From: Bacteroidota bacterium
GTDB lineage: Bacteria; Bacteroidota; Bacteroidia; Bacteroidales; VadinHA17
Direction: 5' to 3'
NCBI GenBank assembly: GCA_012838685.1
Contig: DUOU01000240.1
Span: forward strand, 1-19,359
Length of the DNA stretch: 19,359 bases
Shown here piece after piece: positions 8,652 to 15,369 of the stretch. The translations under genes were made by a program, and so were the position numbers. Within the stretch, counting starts at the first letter, position 1. Each line of letters starts with the position of its first letter. The notes below the pieces were generated by a model that was not told the origin of the DNA, did not search any database, and saw only the letters and a program-made list of their open reading frames with translations.

Positions 8652-9995
8652 TTAATAACCTGTATAGTTAAAAGGAGAGATAGATCTAAGTTCCTCTTTT
8701 ATCTCCTCATCAACATCCAATGATTCGATAAACGAAGAGATGGTCTCTTTTGTTATCTTTTCATTTGTCCTTGTCAGGTTCAGCAAAGTTTCATAAGGTT
8801 TAGCGTACCCAACTCTTCTGAGAACGGTTTGGATAGCTTCAGCGATAACGGCCCAATTATTGTTCAGATCATCATATATCTTATCGGTATTGACGATCAG
8901 TTTGCTCAATCCCTTCAGCAGTGAATGGAAAGCGATGACTGAATAGCCGATAGGAAGACCAATATTTCTCATAACTGTCGAATCGGTCAAATCGCGCTGC
9001 AATCGGGATATCGGCAATTTCTCCGACAAATGGCCAAAAACTGCATTGGCCATTCCCAGGTTTCCTTCACCGTTTTCAAAGTCGATAGGATTAACCTTAT
9101 GAGGCATAGCGGAAGATCCTATTTCACCCTGTTTGATCTTTTGACGGAAATAATCCATTGAAATATAAGTCCATATATCTCTTGATAAATCTATCAATAT
9201 AACATTGATCCGGCGCATATTGTCGAACAGTGCCGCCAGATTGTCGTAGTGCTCAATTTGAGTCGTCGGTTTGGAGCGCTGCAGGCCAAGAGTATCGTTC
9301 ACAAAAACCTCAGCGAACGAAATCCAGTCTATTTCGGGATATGCCACTTTGTGAGCGTTCATGTTTCCGGAAGCACCACCGAACTTCGCGGAATAAGGTA
9401 TCTGGCCGAAATATTTCAACTGTTCATCTATTCGGGCGACAAAAACAGCGATCTCTTTGCCGAGTCGTGTCGGCGAAGCGGGCTGACCGTGGGTGCGGGC
9501 CAACATCGCCACATCCTTGTACTCTTCGGCCATTCCCGCGAGAACCTCCCTAACCTCGAAAAGCAATGGTATATACACACTGGTAACAGCATCTTTCAAC
9601 AGAAGAGGTACCGCGGTATTGTTGATATCCTGTGATGTAAGTCCAAAATGGATGAACTCGCCCCATTTCCGCCATCCATACTCAACGAACTTTTCTTTTA
9701 TGAAATACTCGACCGCTTTTACATCGTGATTTGTAATTTTCTCCCTCTCCTTGACACTGGTGGCATCGTTCAGGTCGAACTCCTCATAGATAGCCCTTAG
9801 TGTCCTGAAACCATCCTTGTTGAAATCTTCCAAACCCGGCAGGGGAATCTCACATAGAGATATAAAATATTCCACCTCGACCATCACCCTATATTTAATA
9901 AGCGCTAACTCAGAGAAATAGAGGTCAAGTTCAGCAACTTTGGAACGATACCTGCCATCAAGCGGGGTTATTGCCGTAAGCTGGTTTAAGTCCAT
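8652..9995 (-). CDS. purB: Adenylosuccinate lyase
   Basis: PurB catalyses two fumarate-releasing steps of purine synthesis: SAICAR to AICAR, and adenylosuccinate to AMP, as a cytoplasmic homotetramer. The 447-residue product starts MDLNQLTAITPLDGRY, closely matching the Escherichia coli type of PurB. Visible active-site segments are ARTHGQPASP with His169 and the fumarase/aspartase signature GSSAMPHKVNP with Ser295, which agree in position with the E. coli catalytic residues as I recall them. The frame can be extended eight codons to a TTG at 10019, but the ATG at 9995 is preferred: it matches the family N-terminus and lies after the predicted transcription start. The gene is divergent from mqnA and is followed closely by the ABC exporter gene. 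Nothing is missing or odd. Confidence 0.97.
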   Translation of the reverse strand: MDLNQLTAITPLDGRYRSKVAELDLYFSELALIKYRVMVEVEYFISLCEIPLPGLEDFNKDGFRTLRAIYEEFDLNDATSVKEREKITNHDVKAVEYFIKEKFVEYGWRKWGEFIHFGLTSQDINNTAVPLLLKDAVTSVYIPLLFEVREVLAGMAEEYKDVAMLARTHGQPASPTRLGKEIAVFVARIDEQLKYFGQIPYSAKFGGASGNMNAHKVAYPEIDWISFAEVFVNDTLGLQRSKPTTQIEHYDNLAALFDNMRRINVILIDLSRDIWTYISMDYFRQKIKQGEIGSSAMPHKVNPIDFENGEGNLGMANAVFGHLSEKLPISRLQRDLTDSTVMRNIGLPIGYSVIAFHSLLKGLSKLIVNTDKIYDDLNNNWAVIAEAIQTVLRRVGYAKPYETLLNLTRTNEKITKETISSFIESLDVDEEIKEELRSISPFNYTGY

Positions 9996-10023
9996 TTTTA
10001 CTTTTTTGTTTTCAAACAATTGC

Positions 10024-10031
10024 CAAATATA
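10024..10031 (-). promoter_or_regulatory. Possible -7 promoter box for purB
   Basis: Read on the minus strand, TATATTTG is an exact match to the Bacteroidota -7 box TAnnTTTG. It would start transcription near 10018, giving a leader of about 20 nucleotides before the purB ATG at 9995. The -33 region (GTTACTTTA) is only a partial match. The same 103-base gap must also hold the mqnA promoter on the other strand, for which no exact box is seen. Confidence 0.45.
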
Positions 10032-10098
10032 TTACTTTTAGCCGATGTAAAGTAACTCTTTTTTATTCAATATATCATATCTTAGATCACAGTTCAAA

Positions 10099-10860
10099 AT
10101 GTCTGAAAGAAAAGTCAAGATTTCGGCGGTAAGGTATGCCAATACATACCCATTTTTATTCGGGTTGGCGGAGTCGGGTTTTTACGAATTAGCCGACATC
10201 TCCACGGATCATCCGGCAGATTGCGCGAATAAACTGATAACCAACAAGGTTGATATCGGCCTGGTTCCCGTCGCTTCCCTTCCAAAAATAAAAGATTACC
10301 GGATTATAACCGATTACTGTCTCGGGGCATATGGAAAGGTGGAAACTGTTTTGCTGTTAAGCAATTCCCCTTTTGATGAGTTAACAACTATTTACCTCGA
10401 TTATAGGTCATTGTCGTCAATCACATTGGTAAAAATTCTCGCTAAAAACGCATGGAAAAGGAATTTTGTATGGGAAAAAACCGATGATAGTTTCGATTTT
10501 AGCAGACTGGATAACCAAAAAGGGGTAGTTTTGATAGGAGACCAATGCATAGAGTTTTCCGAACGATATAAGCACAAAATTGATCTGGCCGAAGAGTGGA
10601 CAAAATTCTCGGGGTTACCATTTGCCTTTGCCTGTTGGGCAGCCAATAAACCTATTGATCCCAACTTTTTGGAACAATTCAACAATGCTTTGGCTATTGG
10701 AGTGAACAATATCCCCGCCGTAGTTGAAAGATATGGCGGAGATGGAATTATAAGGGGAGAGAAGTTATATAGGTATCTCACTGAAAACATAAATTTTAAG
10801 CTCGATGAAAACAAGAAAAAAGCGATAAAGCTGTTCCTTGACCATACTAAACAAATCTGA
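10099..10860 (+). CDS. mqnA: Chorismate dehydratase of the futalosine menaquinone pathway
   Basis: A 253-residue cytoplasmic protein of the MqnA/MqnD family (PF02621), a periplasmic-binding-protein-like fold used as an enzyme. MqnA removes water from chorismate to give 3-[(1-carboxyvinyl)oxy]benzoate, the first step of the alternative (futalosine) route to menaquinone. Family segments seen are ISAVRYANTYPF (residues 9-19), the substrate-loop region DIGLVPVAS (52-60), the GAYGKVETVLLLS strand (77-88), and FAFACWAANK late in the protein. The N-terminal motif fits MqnA rather than MqnD. The ATG at 10099 gives the usual length. The gene is divergent from purB; no other mqn gene is in the window, so the remaining steps must be encoded elsewhere. 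It suggests that this organism makes menaquinone by the mqn rather than the classical men route. Confidence 0.88.
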   Translation: MSERKVKISAVRYANTYPFLFGLAESGFYELADISTDHPADCANKLITNKVDIGLVPVASLPKIKDYRIITDYCLGAYGKVETVLLLSNSPFDELTTIYLDYRSLSSITLVKILAKNAWKRNFVWEKTDDSFDFSRLDNQKGVVLIGDQCIEFSERYKHKIDLAEEWTKFSGLPFAFACWAANKPIDPNFLEQFNNALAIGVNNIPAVVERYGGDGIIRGEKLYRYLTENINFKLDENKKKAIKLFLDHTKQI

Positions 10861-11027
10861 ACTTCACAGTTCATAGTTATTCACTTCATGGGATTGTTAA
10901 GTTACCGTATAAAATCAAATTCTGTAAATTGTGGGATATAAATAATTATAAGCTCATATTCATAAAAATATGTAGGTTATTTAATTGATCAGATTAAATT
11001 CAATTTTTATTTCACATTCTTTATACA

Positions 11028-11035
11028 TACATTTG
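11028..11035 (+). promoter_or_regulatory. Possible -7 promoter box for the small HTH gene
   Basis: TACATTTG matches TAnnTTTG exactly, 80 bases before the start codon of the small helix-turn-helix protein. The -33 region is T-rich but lacks a clear TTG. A leader of about 70-75 nucleotides would contain CCGAA and TTCGG arms (within 11050-11090) that could form a weak hairpin. Tentative. Confidence 0.35.
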
Positions 11036-11114
11036 GAACAGAAAGCGGGGAACCGAAAATTGATTCTCTTTTGCTTCGGATTATTACGACAATAAAACCT
11101 TAAACTATGCTGTA

Positions 11115-11360
11115 ATGACAAAGACGATGACATTTAATGAACTCAGAAAGATAAAAGACCAGCTTCCCTCCGGAAGCATGAAAGCAATAGCCGAAAAATT
11201 GAATATTGATGAGGAGACCGTAAGAAACTATTTCGGAGGGAGGAACTTTGATAAGGGAGAAATCGTGGGGATTCATTTTGAGCAAGGTCCTGGCGGAGGA
11301 ATAGTGACATTTGATGATACCACTATCTTGGATTTGGCAATGGAGATGATCAACTCATGA
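11115..11360 (+). CDS. Small helix-turn-helix protein
   Basis: An 81-residue protein. Residues 21-42 (SMKAIAEKLNIDEETVRNYF) read as a helix-turn-helix: first helix around MKAIAEKL, turn at NID, recognition helix EETVRNYF. The second half carries a short beta-like segment with a glycine-rich loop (GPGGGIVTFDD) and a final helix (TILDLAMEMI). I recall similar short proteins in other Bacteroidales but know no assigned function; a DNA-binding regulator or nucleoid-associated role is inference. It sits alone between a 254-base upstream gap and a strong terminator, so it is probably a single-gene transcript. An alternative start four codons downstream (ATG at 11127) cannot be excluded. Confidence 0.75.
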   Translation: MTKTMTFNELRKIKDQLPSGSMKAIAEKLNIDEETVRNYFGGRNFDKGEIVGIHFEQGPGGGIVTFDDTTILDLAMEMINS

Positions 11361-11382
11361 TTTTTTCCAAAATCGCCAACTC

Positions 11383-11416
11383 AAAAGCAAAAGGCCATTT
11401 CTTTTGCTTTTTTTTT
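11383..11416 (+). terminator. Intrinsic terminator after the HTH gene
   Basis: Perfect 11-base-pair stem AAAAGCAAAAG (11383-11393) with CTTTTGCTTTT (11401-11411), a seven-base loop GCCATTT, and a T-run that extends to 11416. It lies 22 bases after the stop codon of the small helix-turn-helix gene. The A-run on the left side means it could also act in the opposite direction, though no minus-strand gene ends here. Confidence 0.85.
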
Positions 11417-11640
11417 ATTCCGCGACCTCATTCCCGTAATTAATATATCAACCAATCGGAGAAAAAAGATGATTGTTTTTATCAAGTTGACTAAAAAATG
11501 GGATTTAGTAGGTTACATATGACAAAAAAACAGTAACAACAGCAAGAAATTGTATGTTTTCAGACCGATAAATTATAAGTTCTTGAACGTATGCGAGTAC
11601 TGGGAATGAAAACAATGAAAAATCTTGGAGACAACATAGC

Positions 11641-12285
11641 ATGGTTATTAAAAAAAAGAGTAACGAAATGAAGTATGACATACAACCAGGGGTTAAAGGG
11701 CTGATTTTTGATTTGGACGGCACTTTGGTTGATTCCATGCCATACCATTTGGCAAGTTGGAAAATAGCATGTAATTCGTTTGGCATTAAAATGACAGAGG
11801 AATATCTACGTCAGCATGCCGGAACTCCCGGATGGGCAATCGCGAGGGAACTTATTGCCCTGCACCAACTGGAGGAAAAAGTAACCGTAGAAGAATTTAT
11901 CGGCAAAAAAAACTCTCTGTTCAGCGATATGCAGAAATGGATCAAACCCATAGAACCGGTTGCCGCCATAGTCAAAAAATATTTTGGAACACTACCCATG
12001 GCCATCGGAACCGGAGGAAGCAGGAGTACCGTGGAAAGAACCCTTAAATATGCCGGTTTAACCAGATATTTTGACATTATCGTAACAGCTAACGATATAC
12101 AAAACTTTAAACCCCATCCCGAAACTTTTCTTAAATGCGCTGAAGCAATGAAAGTCGCCCCTTATCTTATTGAGGTATTTGAGGATGGAGATTTAGGAAT
12201 GAGAGCCGCGGTTGAAGCCGGAATGATAGCCACAAATGTCCAAAGTTGGTACGATTCCGACTGGGAAAAAACGATCGAAATATAA
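11641..12285 (+). CDS. HAD-family sugar phosphatase, YqaB / beta-phosphoglucomutase-like
   Basis: A cytoplasmic HAD hydrolase of 214 residues with a small helical cap (type C1). Visible motifs: motif I FDLDGTLVDS with nucleophile Asp24 and acid/base Asp26, motif II in IGTGGSRS, the conserved lysine in FKPHPETFL, and the metal-binding motif III FEDGDLGMRAAVEAG. The cap sequence (HAGTPGWAIARELI) and the GTGGS and KPHPETFL segments are closest to E. coli YqaB, which dephosphorylates fructose 1-phosphate and related sugar phosphates; a phosphoglucomutase role is less likely. The start is uncertain: the ATG at 11668 (MKYDIQ) gives 205 residues, nearer the family length, and its ATG overlaps the stop of a small upstream frame; the ATG at 11641 has a GGAG ten bases upstream. 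The gene stands alone between the terminator and the FKBP gene. Confidence 0.85.
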   Translation: MVIKKKSNEMKYDIQPGVKGLIFDLDGTLVDSMPYHLASWKIACNSFGIKMTEEYLRQHAGTPGWAIARELIALHQLEEKVTVEEFIGKKNSLFSDMQKWIKPIEPVAAIVKKYFGTLPMAIGTGGSRSTVERTLKYAGLTRYFDIIVTANDIQNFKPHPETFLKCAEAMKVAPYLIEVFEDGDLGMRAAVEAGMIATNVQSWYDSDWEKTIEI

Positions 12286-12414
12286 ATTATGCCATATATC
12301 TTAAATTTTAGTTAAACTCTGTTTCCCTCTTTTCAAAATATTATCTTCGCGCATTGTCTGAAAAGACTAGGTCTCACATTGAATTATTAACCCTTAAACA
12401 AAACATTTAAATCT

Positions 12415-13131
12415 ATGAAAGTAAAAATTTTCATCATATCCTTGATAGTCGCCACCACAATAAGCCAAACCTCCTGTGTAAGAAGTTCCATAAAAACAGT
12501 CAGGGTAAAGAACGAACTGGATTCAGTAGCGTACGCTGTTGGGGTTCTAAGCGCCTTTAGCATGGAAATGGACTCTTTGGTTCTTGATCCGACTGTCCTC
12601 GCTAAGGGGATGTACGACGTGTTCAATAATAAAGCCTTTATGAACGAGGCCAGAGCTCAGGCGTATATTGCCCGTTTCGAAGCTTTAAGAGAAGCCAAAT
12701 ACTTGATGGAACAGGAAAACATGAACAGGGAAAGATACGCCGCCTATGCCGCCGAAAACGAAGCGTTTCTTGAAGACAACAAGAACAGGGAAGGTGTCTC
12801 AGTAACAGAAAGCGGACTTCAATATGAGGTAATTTCAATGGGGAGCGGTAAAAAACCAACTGAAAACAATATTGTCGCCATTAATTACACGGGATATAAA
12901 ATTGACGGTTCAATATTCGACTCTTCGGAACAGAGAGGCGAAGCTGCTGTTTTTCCGGTGAACAGTGTGATTCCTGGCTTCATGGAGGCGGTATTGTTAA
13001 TGCCCGTTGGCTCCAAATTCAGGGTTTATGTCCCTTCAAATCTGGGGTATGGCGCTACCGGGGCAGGCGACCTTATAGAACCTTTTTCAACCATAATATT
13101 TGACATAGAACTTTTAGCGATAAACGAATGA
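12415..13131 (+). CDS. FKBP-type peptidyl-prolyl isomerase lipoprotein
   Basis: A 238-residue exported folding helper that catalyses cis-trans isomerisation of prolyl bonds. Residues 1-20 are a signal sequence followed by a lipobox-like QTSC (Cys21), so it is probably membrane-anchored in the periplasm. Residues 30-125 are helical and charged, like the dimerising N-terminal domain of FkpA/Mip proteins. The FKBP domain runs from about 130 to 238 with the family residues INYTGY, DGSIFDSS (164-171), VIPGF (185-189), SNLGYG (208-213) and PFSTIIFDIELL at the end. The active-site aromatic and aspartate positions are present. Upstream, TATCTTCG (12342-12349) is a one-mismatch -7 box, giving a leader of about 60 bases. 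A cyclophilin gene follows 82 bases downstream. Confidence 0.9.
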   Translation: MKVKIFIISLIVATTISQTSCVRSSIKTVRVKNELDSVAYAVGVLSAFSMEMDSLVLDPTVLAKGMYDVFNNKAFMNEARAQAYIARFEALREAKYLMEQENMNRERYAAYAAENEAFLEDNKNREGVSVTESGLQYEVISMGSGKKPTENNIVAINYTGYKIDGSIFDSSEQRGEAAVFPVNSVIPGFMEAVLLMPVGSKFRVYVPSNLGYGATGAGDLIEPFSTIIFDIELLAINE

Positions 13132-13149
13132 TAATTTTATAGCAATATT

Positions 13150-13157
13150 TATATTTG
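13150..13157 (+). promoter_or_regulatory. Possible -7 box overlapped by a palindrome, before the cyclophilin gene
   Basis: TATATTTG is an exact TAnnTTTG match 57 bases before the cyclophilin start. It overlaps the perfect inverted repeat ATATTTG-A-CAAATAT (13151-13165), which could be an operator. No good -33 box is seen. The short gap to the preceding FKBP gene also allows simple read-through, so this is a weak call. Confidence 0.35.
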
Positions 13158-13213
13158 ACAAATATGCGCTGAAGGAGTTTGGTTTCCTGAAGCACAAGAG
13201 ACACAAATAAAAC

Positions 13214-13675
13214 ATGAAAACCGCAGAAATACACACCAGTAAGGGAATTATGAAAATCCGTTTTTACGAAGAAGATGCTCCCAAAACTGTCAAGAATTTC
13301 GTTACATTGGCCAATAAAGGTTACTATGACGGCCTGGCATTCCACAGGGTAATCCCAAACTTCGTAATTCAGGGAGGATGTCCCTACTCAAAAAACTTAA
13401 ACGACCCCAGGGTGGGTACGGGTAATCCTGGCTATACCATTGATTGCGAAACAAGTGGTAAAAACCAGTACCATGACAAAGGGGTACTTTCAATGGCACA
13501 TGCGGGAAAAAATACCGGTGGATCACAATTCTTCATTTGCCACAACAGGCAGAACACACAACATCTGGACAGACACCACACCTGCTTTGGAAAAGTTTTC
13601 GAGGGTCTCGATGTGATCGACCAGATAAGACAAGGCGATAAAATCGAAAAAATAATCATAATAGAGGAAAATTGA
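13214..13675 (+). CDS. Cyclophilin-type peptidyl-prolyl isomerase, cytoplasmic
   Basis: A compact 153-residue cyclophilin with no signal peptide, so it should act in the cytoplasm. The catalytic centre is complete: AFHRVIPNFVIQGG with Arg45, Phe50 and Gln53, then GVLSMAHAGKNTGGSQFFI with the substrate-pocket Phe, and TQHLDRHHTCFGKV with Leu118 in place of the tryptophan of cyclosporin-sensitive eukaryotic forms, as is usual in bacteria, and His122. It follows the FKBP lipoprotein gene, so two unrelated isomerase folds for two compartments are encoded side by side. The stop codon is one base from the start of the DUF3127 gene, so these two are surely cotranscribed and probably translationally coupled. 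Confidence 0.93.
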   Translation: MKTAEIHTSKGIMKIRFYEEDAPKTVKNFVTLANKGYYDGLAFHRVIPNFVIQGGCPYSKNLNDPRVGTGNPGYTIDCETSGKNQYHDKGVLSMAHAGKNTGGSQFFICHNRQNTQHLDRHHTCFGKVFEGLDVIDQIRQGDKIEKIIIIEEN

Positions 13676-13676
13676 A

Positions 13677-14084
13677 ATGGCTTTTGAAATTGAGGGAAAA
13701 ATAGTAGAAATACTGCCGGTAAACCAGGTTAGCGATAAATTCAGGAAAAGGGAATTTGTTGTTGAGAAAAAGGAGAGCGGGAACACTGCCCTCTTTATTG
13801 ATTATATCAAGTTTCAGCTTCTTCAGGATAAATGCGATATTATTGATGACTCTTTTCTCAACGCCAATGTGAAGGTTTATTTCAACATAAAAGGCAACAA
13901 GTGGGAACGCGACGGAAATGTAAAATATTTTACCAACCTGGATGCCTGGAAAATCGAAATTTTAGATCAAACCTCTGACGATAAACAGACCCATGAAAAC
14001 AGTTCTGCCGAAGCCTTTCCTCCCTACATAAACGATGGGGAGGGGTTGGACAGTGACGGAGAGATGGATGATCTTCCATTTTGA
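13677..14084 (+). CDS. DUF3127 protein with SSB-like acidic tail
   Basis: A 135-residue protein of the DUF3127 (PF11325) type. Residues 1-95 have the strand pattern of an OB fold: FEIEGKIVEILPV, REFVVEKKESGNTALFIDYI, ANVKVYFNIKGNKWERDG, TNLDAWKIEIL. A low-complexity polar linker (about 97-120) is followed by the acidic C-terminus SDGEMDDLPF. That tail closely resembles the C-terminal tip of bacterial single-stranded DNA-binding protein (DDDIPF in E. coli), which recruits DNA-repair and replication enzymes. The arrangement OB fold, disordered linker, acidic tip is the same as in SSB. A nucleic-acid-binding role is therefore a reasonable inference, but no function is established for this family to my knowledge. 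The gene starts one base after the cyclophilin stop and ends 11 bases from the convergent thiamine operon. Confidence 0.85.
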   Translation: MAFEIEGKIVEILPVNQVSDKFRKREFVVEKKESGNTALFIDYIKFQLLQDKCDIIDDSFLNANVKVYFNIKGNKWERDGNVKYFTNLDAWKIEILDQTSDDKQTHENSSAEAFPPYINDGEGLDSDGEMDDLPF

Positions 14085-14095
14085 CACCAAAAAGA

Positions 14096-14737
14096 TTATC
14101 CGGCTGTTTGGTGATTTAGGTATATTATTACCGGCCCACCCCTGAATTCTATGGTGAACGAACTGGCCGCAGCCTCATTAAGAGTGCCTTCCCACCAGTT
14201 TTTCAATACTCTCTCTCTCAATGGGTATTTTAATCCCCCACTATTTATTACCGTTCCCTCTCCTATTGAAAAAATGGATATACGCTGTCCCGGAGCGCAA
14301 TCAAAACTACGACCGCTCTTTAAGGGTATAAGCACACCGAAATCGGTTACCATCTTAACATCAAAATCTTCCACATATTCCGCCAACAGCGAAATATTCC
14401 CAATAGTATGGTCTTCCCGCATCCCGGTAGCCCCAATTATTGTTATTTCGGTGTAACCCGACCTCCCACACCATTTTACAGCCTTTGTAAGATCATTGGT
14501 TTCCTGCTCTTTATCCTCAAAAATCCTGTCGGCAAACCGATTTTTCATTTCATCCGAAAGCGAGTCCATATCTCCCACTATAATATTTGGAACATATCCC
14601 GCCTGAACCGCCTTTTCCGCGCCACCATCACAACAGACAATAACTTCGGCATCAGCTAAATATCCCAGAGGAATATAATGCGATGGAAAACTACCGTCAG
14701 CGACTACCACTACCCTCTTCGCGGGTCTTTTATCCAT
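14096..14737 (-). CDS. thiN: Thiamine pyrophosphokinase
   Basis: A 213-residue cytoplasmic enzyme that transfers pyrophosphate from ATP to thiamine, giving the cofactor TPP; it is the trapping step of the salvage operon (called tnr3 in comparative work on Bacteroidota). Motifs seen: CDGG (36-39), NIIVGDMDSL (51-60) and KEQETNDLTKA (76-86), which carry the metal- and substrate-binding acidic residues, and IIGATGMREDHTIGN (100-114). The C-terminal part is a beta-rich thiamine-binding domain (RISIFSIGEGTVINSGGLKY). The ATG at 14737 is preferred over the ATG at 14758: it is preceded by GAGG at six bases and overlaps the end of the transporter gene in ATGGATAA, a typical coupling arrangement. The last gene of the operon, convergent with the DUF3127 gene. 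Confidence 0.92.
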   Translation of the reverse strand: MDKRPAKRVVVVADGSFPSHYIPLGYLADAEVIVCCDGGAEKAVQAGYVPNIIVGDMDSLSDEMKNRFADRIFEDKEQETNDLTKAVKWCGRSGYTEITIIGATGMREDHTIGNISLLAEYVEDFDVKMVTDFGVLIPLKSGRSFDCAPGQRISIFSIGEGTVINSGGLKYPLRERVLKNWWEGTLNEAAASSFTIEFRGGPVIIYLNHQTAG

Positions 14738-15359
14738 TTCTATCCTCTTTTTTATCATAAGTTATCGTTTTTTTCCACTCTTTGAGGCCGACAAACGACA
14801 TTACAAAATATACGGCGTACAATATTATTGTTGGATACAATCCCCTGGAAAAGAAGAGTACCATCGCCGTAAAATTCACAACTATCCAGAGATACCAATG
14901 TTCGAAGATTTTTCTTGCCAACATCCATGTAGCCACAGCCGACAGGGTGGTGATAAAGGCATCTGCCGCCGGCACCGGGGAATCGGTTGCCCTATCAAGA
15001 AGTTGCCACACGGCCAAATAACTTCCAAGAAAAATTGCCCCCAAGTAAAAAGCAGTTTTTTTATCTACATGGGTCACCCTAAGCGGTTCTTTTTTAGCTT
15101 TAACGTTTGCCTTCCTGTGGGCTAAGTTTGTCCACCAGTACCATCCAAGAACGCTTACCACCAGGTAATAACATTGAAGTCCGGCATCGGCATAAAGTTT
15201 ATTGACAAAAAATACCCAAACATATATCGCCGAGGTTACTATCCCCACGGGCCATAACCTTGCGTCCTGTTTGATTTCGAGAAACACATAGAGTATTCCC
15301 GTTATCGTGCCAAAAATCTCCAAAAGATTGCCCGTAAGCCAATTGATTGCCGCGCCCAT
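14730..15359 (-). CDS. pnuT: PnuC-family transporter, predicted thiamine transporter PnuT
   Basis: A 209-residue inner-membrane protein of the PnuC family, whose members carry vitamin nucleosides by facilitated diffusion and depend on a cytoplasmic kinase to trap the substrate. Motifs: WPVGI (36-40), YADAGLQCYY (56-65), SVLGWYWW (69-76), and the C-terminal block DAFITTLSAVATWMLARK to LWIVVN (133-162). About seven hydrophobic segments are seen. PnuC itself carries nicotinamide riboside, but the position between a riboswitch-controlled outer-membrane receptor and thiamine pyrophosphokinase points to thiamine, as in the known PnuT proteins. It starts 10 bases after the receptor stop and overlaps the kinase gene by 8 bases, so all three are one operon. 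Family certain, substrate from context. Confidence 0.92.
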   Translation of the reverse strand: MGAAINWLTGNLLEIFGTITGILYVFLEIKQDARLWPVGIVTSAIYVWVFFVNKLYADAGLQCYYLVVSVLGWYWWTNLAHRKANVKAKKEPLRVTHVDKKTAFYLGAIFLGSYLAVWQLLDRATDSPVPAADAFITTLSAVATWMLARKIFEHWYLWIVVNFTAMVLFFSRGLYPTIILYAVYFVMSFVGLKEWKKTITYDKKEDRNG

Positions 15360-15369
15360 ACTTCAAATC

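Noticed and set aside
9996..10019. TTG start eight codons upstream of purB
   Set aside because: The family N-terminus begins at MDLNQL; the TTG lies at the predicted transcription start.
10087..10873. Ten-base direct repeat TCACAGTTCA on both sides of mqnA (10087-10096 and 10864-10873)
   Set aside because: A single short repeat with no transposase, inverted ends or composition change; a chance match or local duplication is enough to explain it.
10858..10873. Hairpin TGAACT-TCAC-AGTTCA at the mqnA stop codon
   Set aside because: Six weak pairs with no following T-run; not a convincing terminator.
14085..14113. Inverted repeat CACCAAA / TTTGGTG between the convergent DUF3127 and kinase genes
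   Set aside because: Seven pairs with a 15-base loop, no T-run on either side and the right arm inside the kinase gene; could be a weak shared terminator but not supportable.
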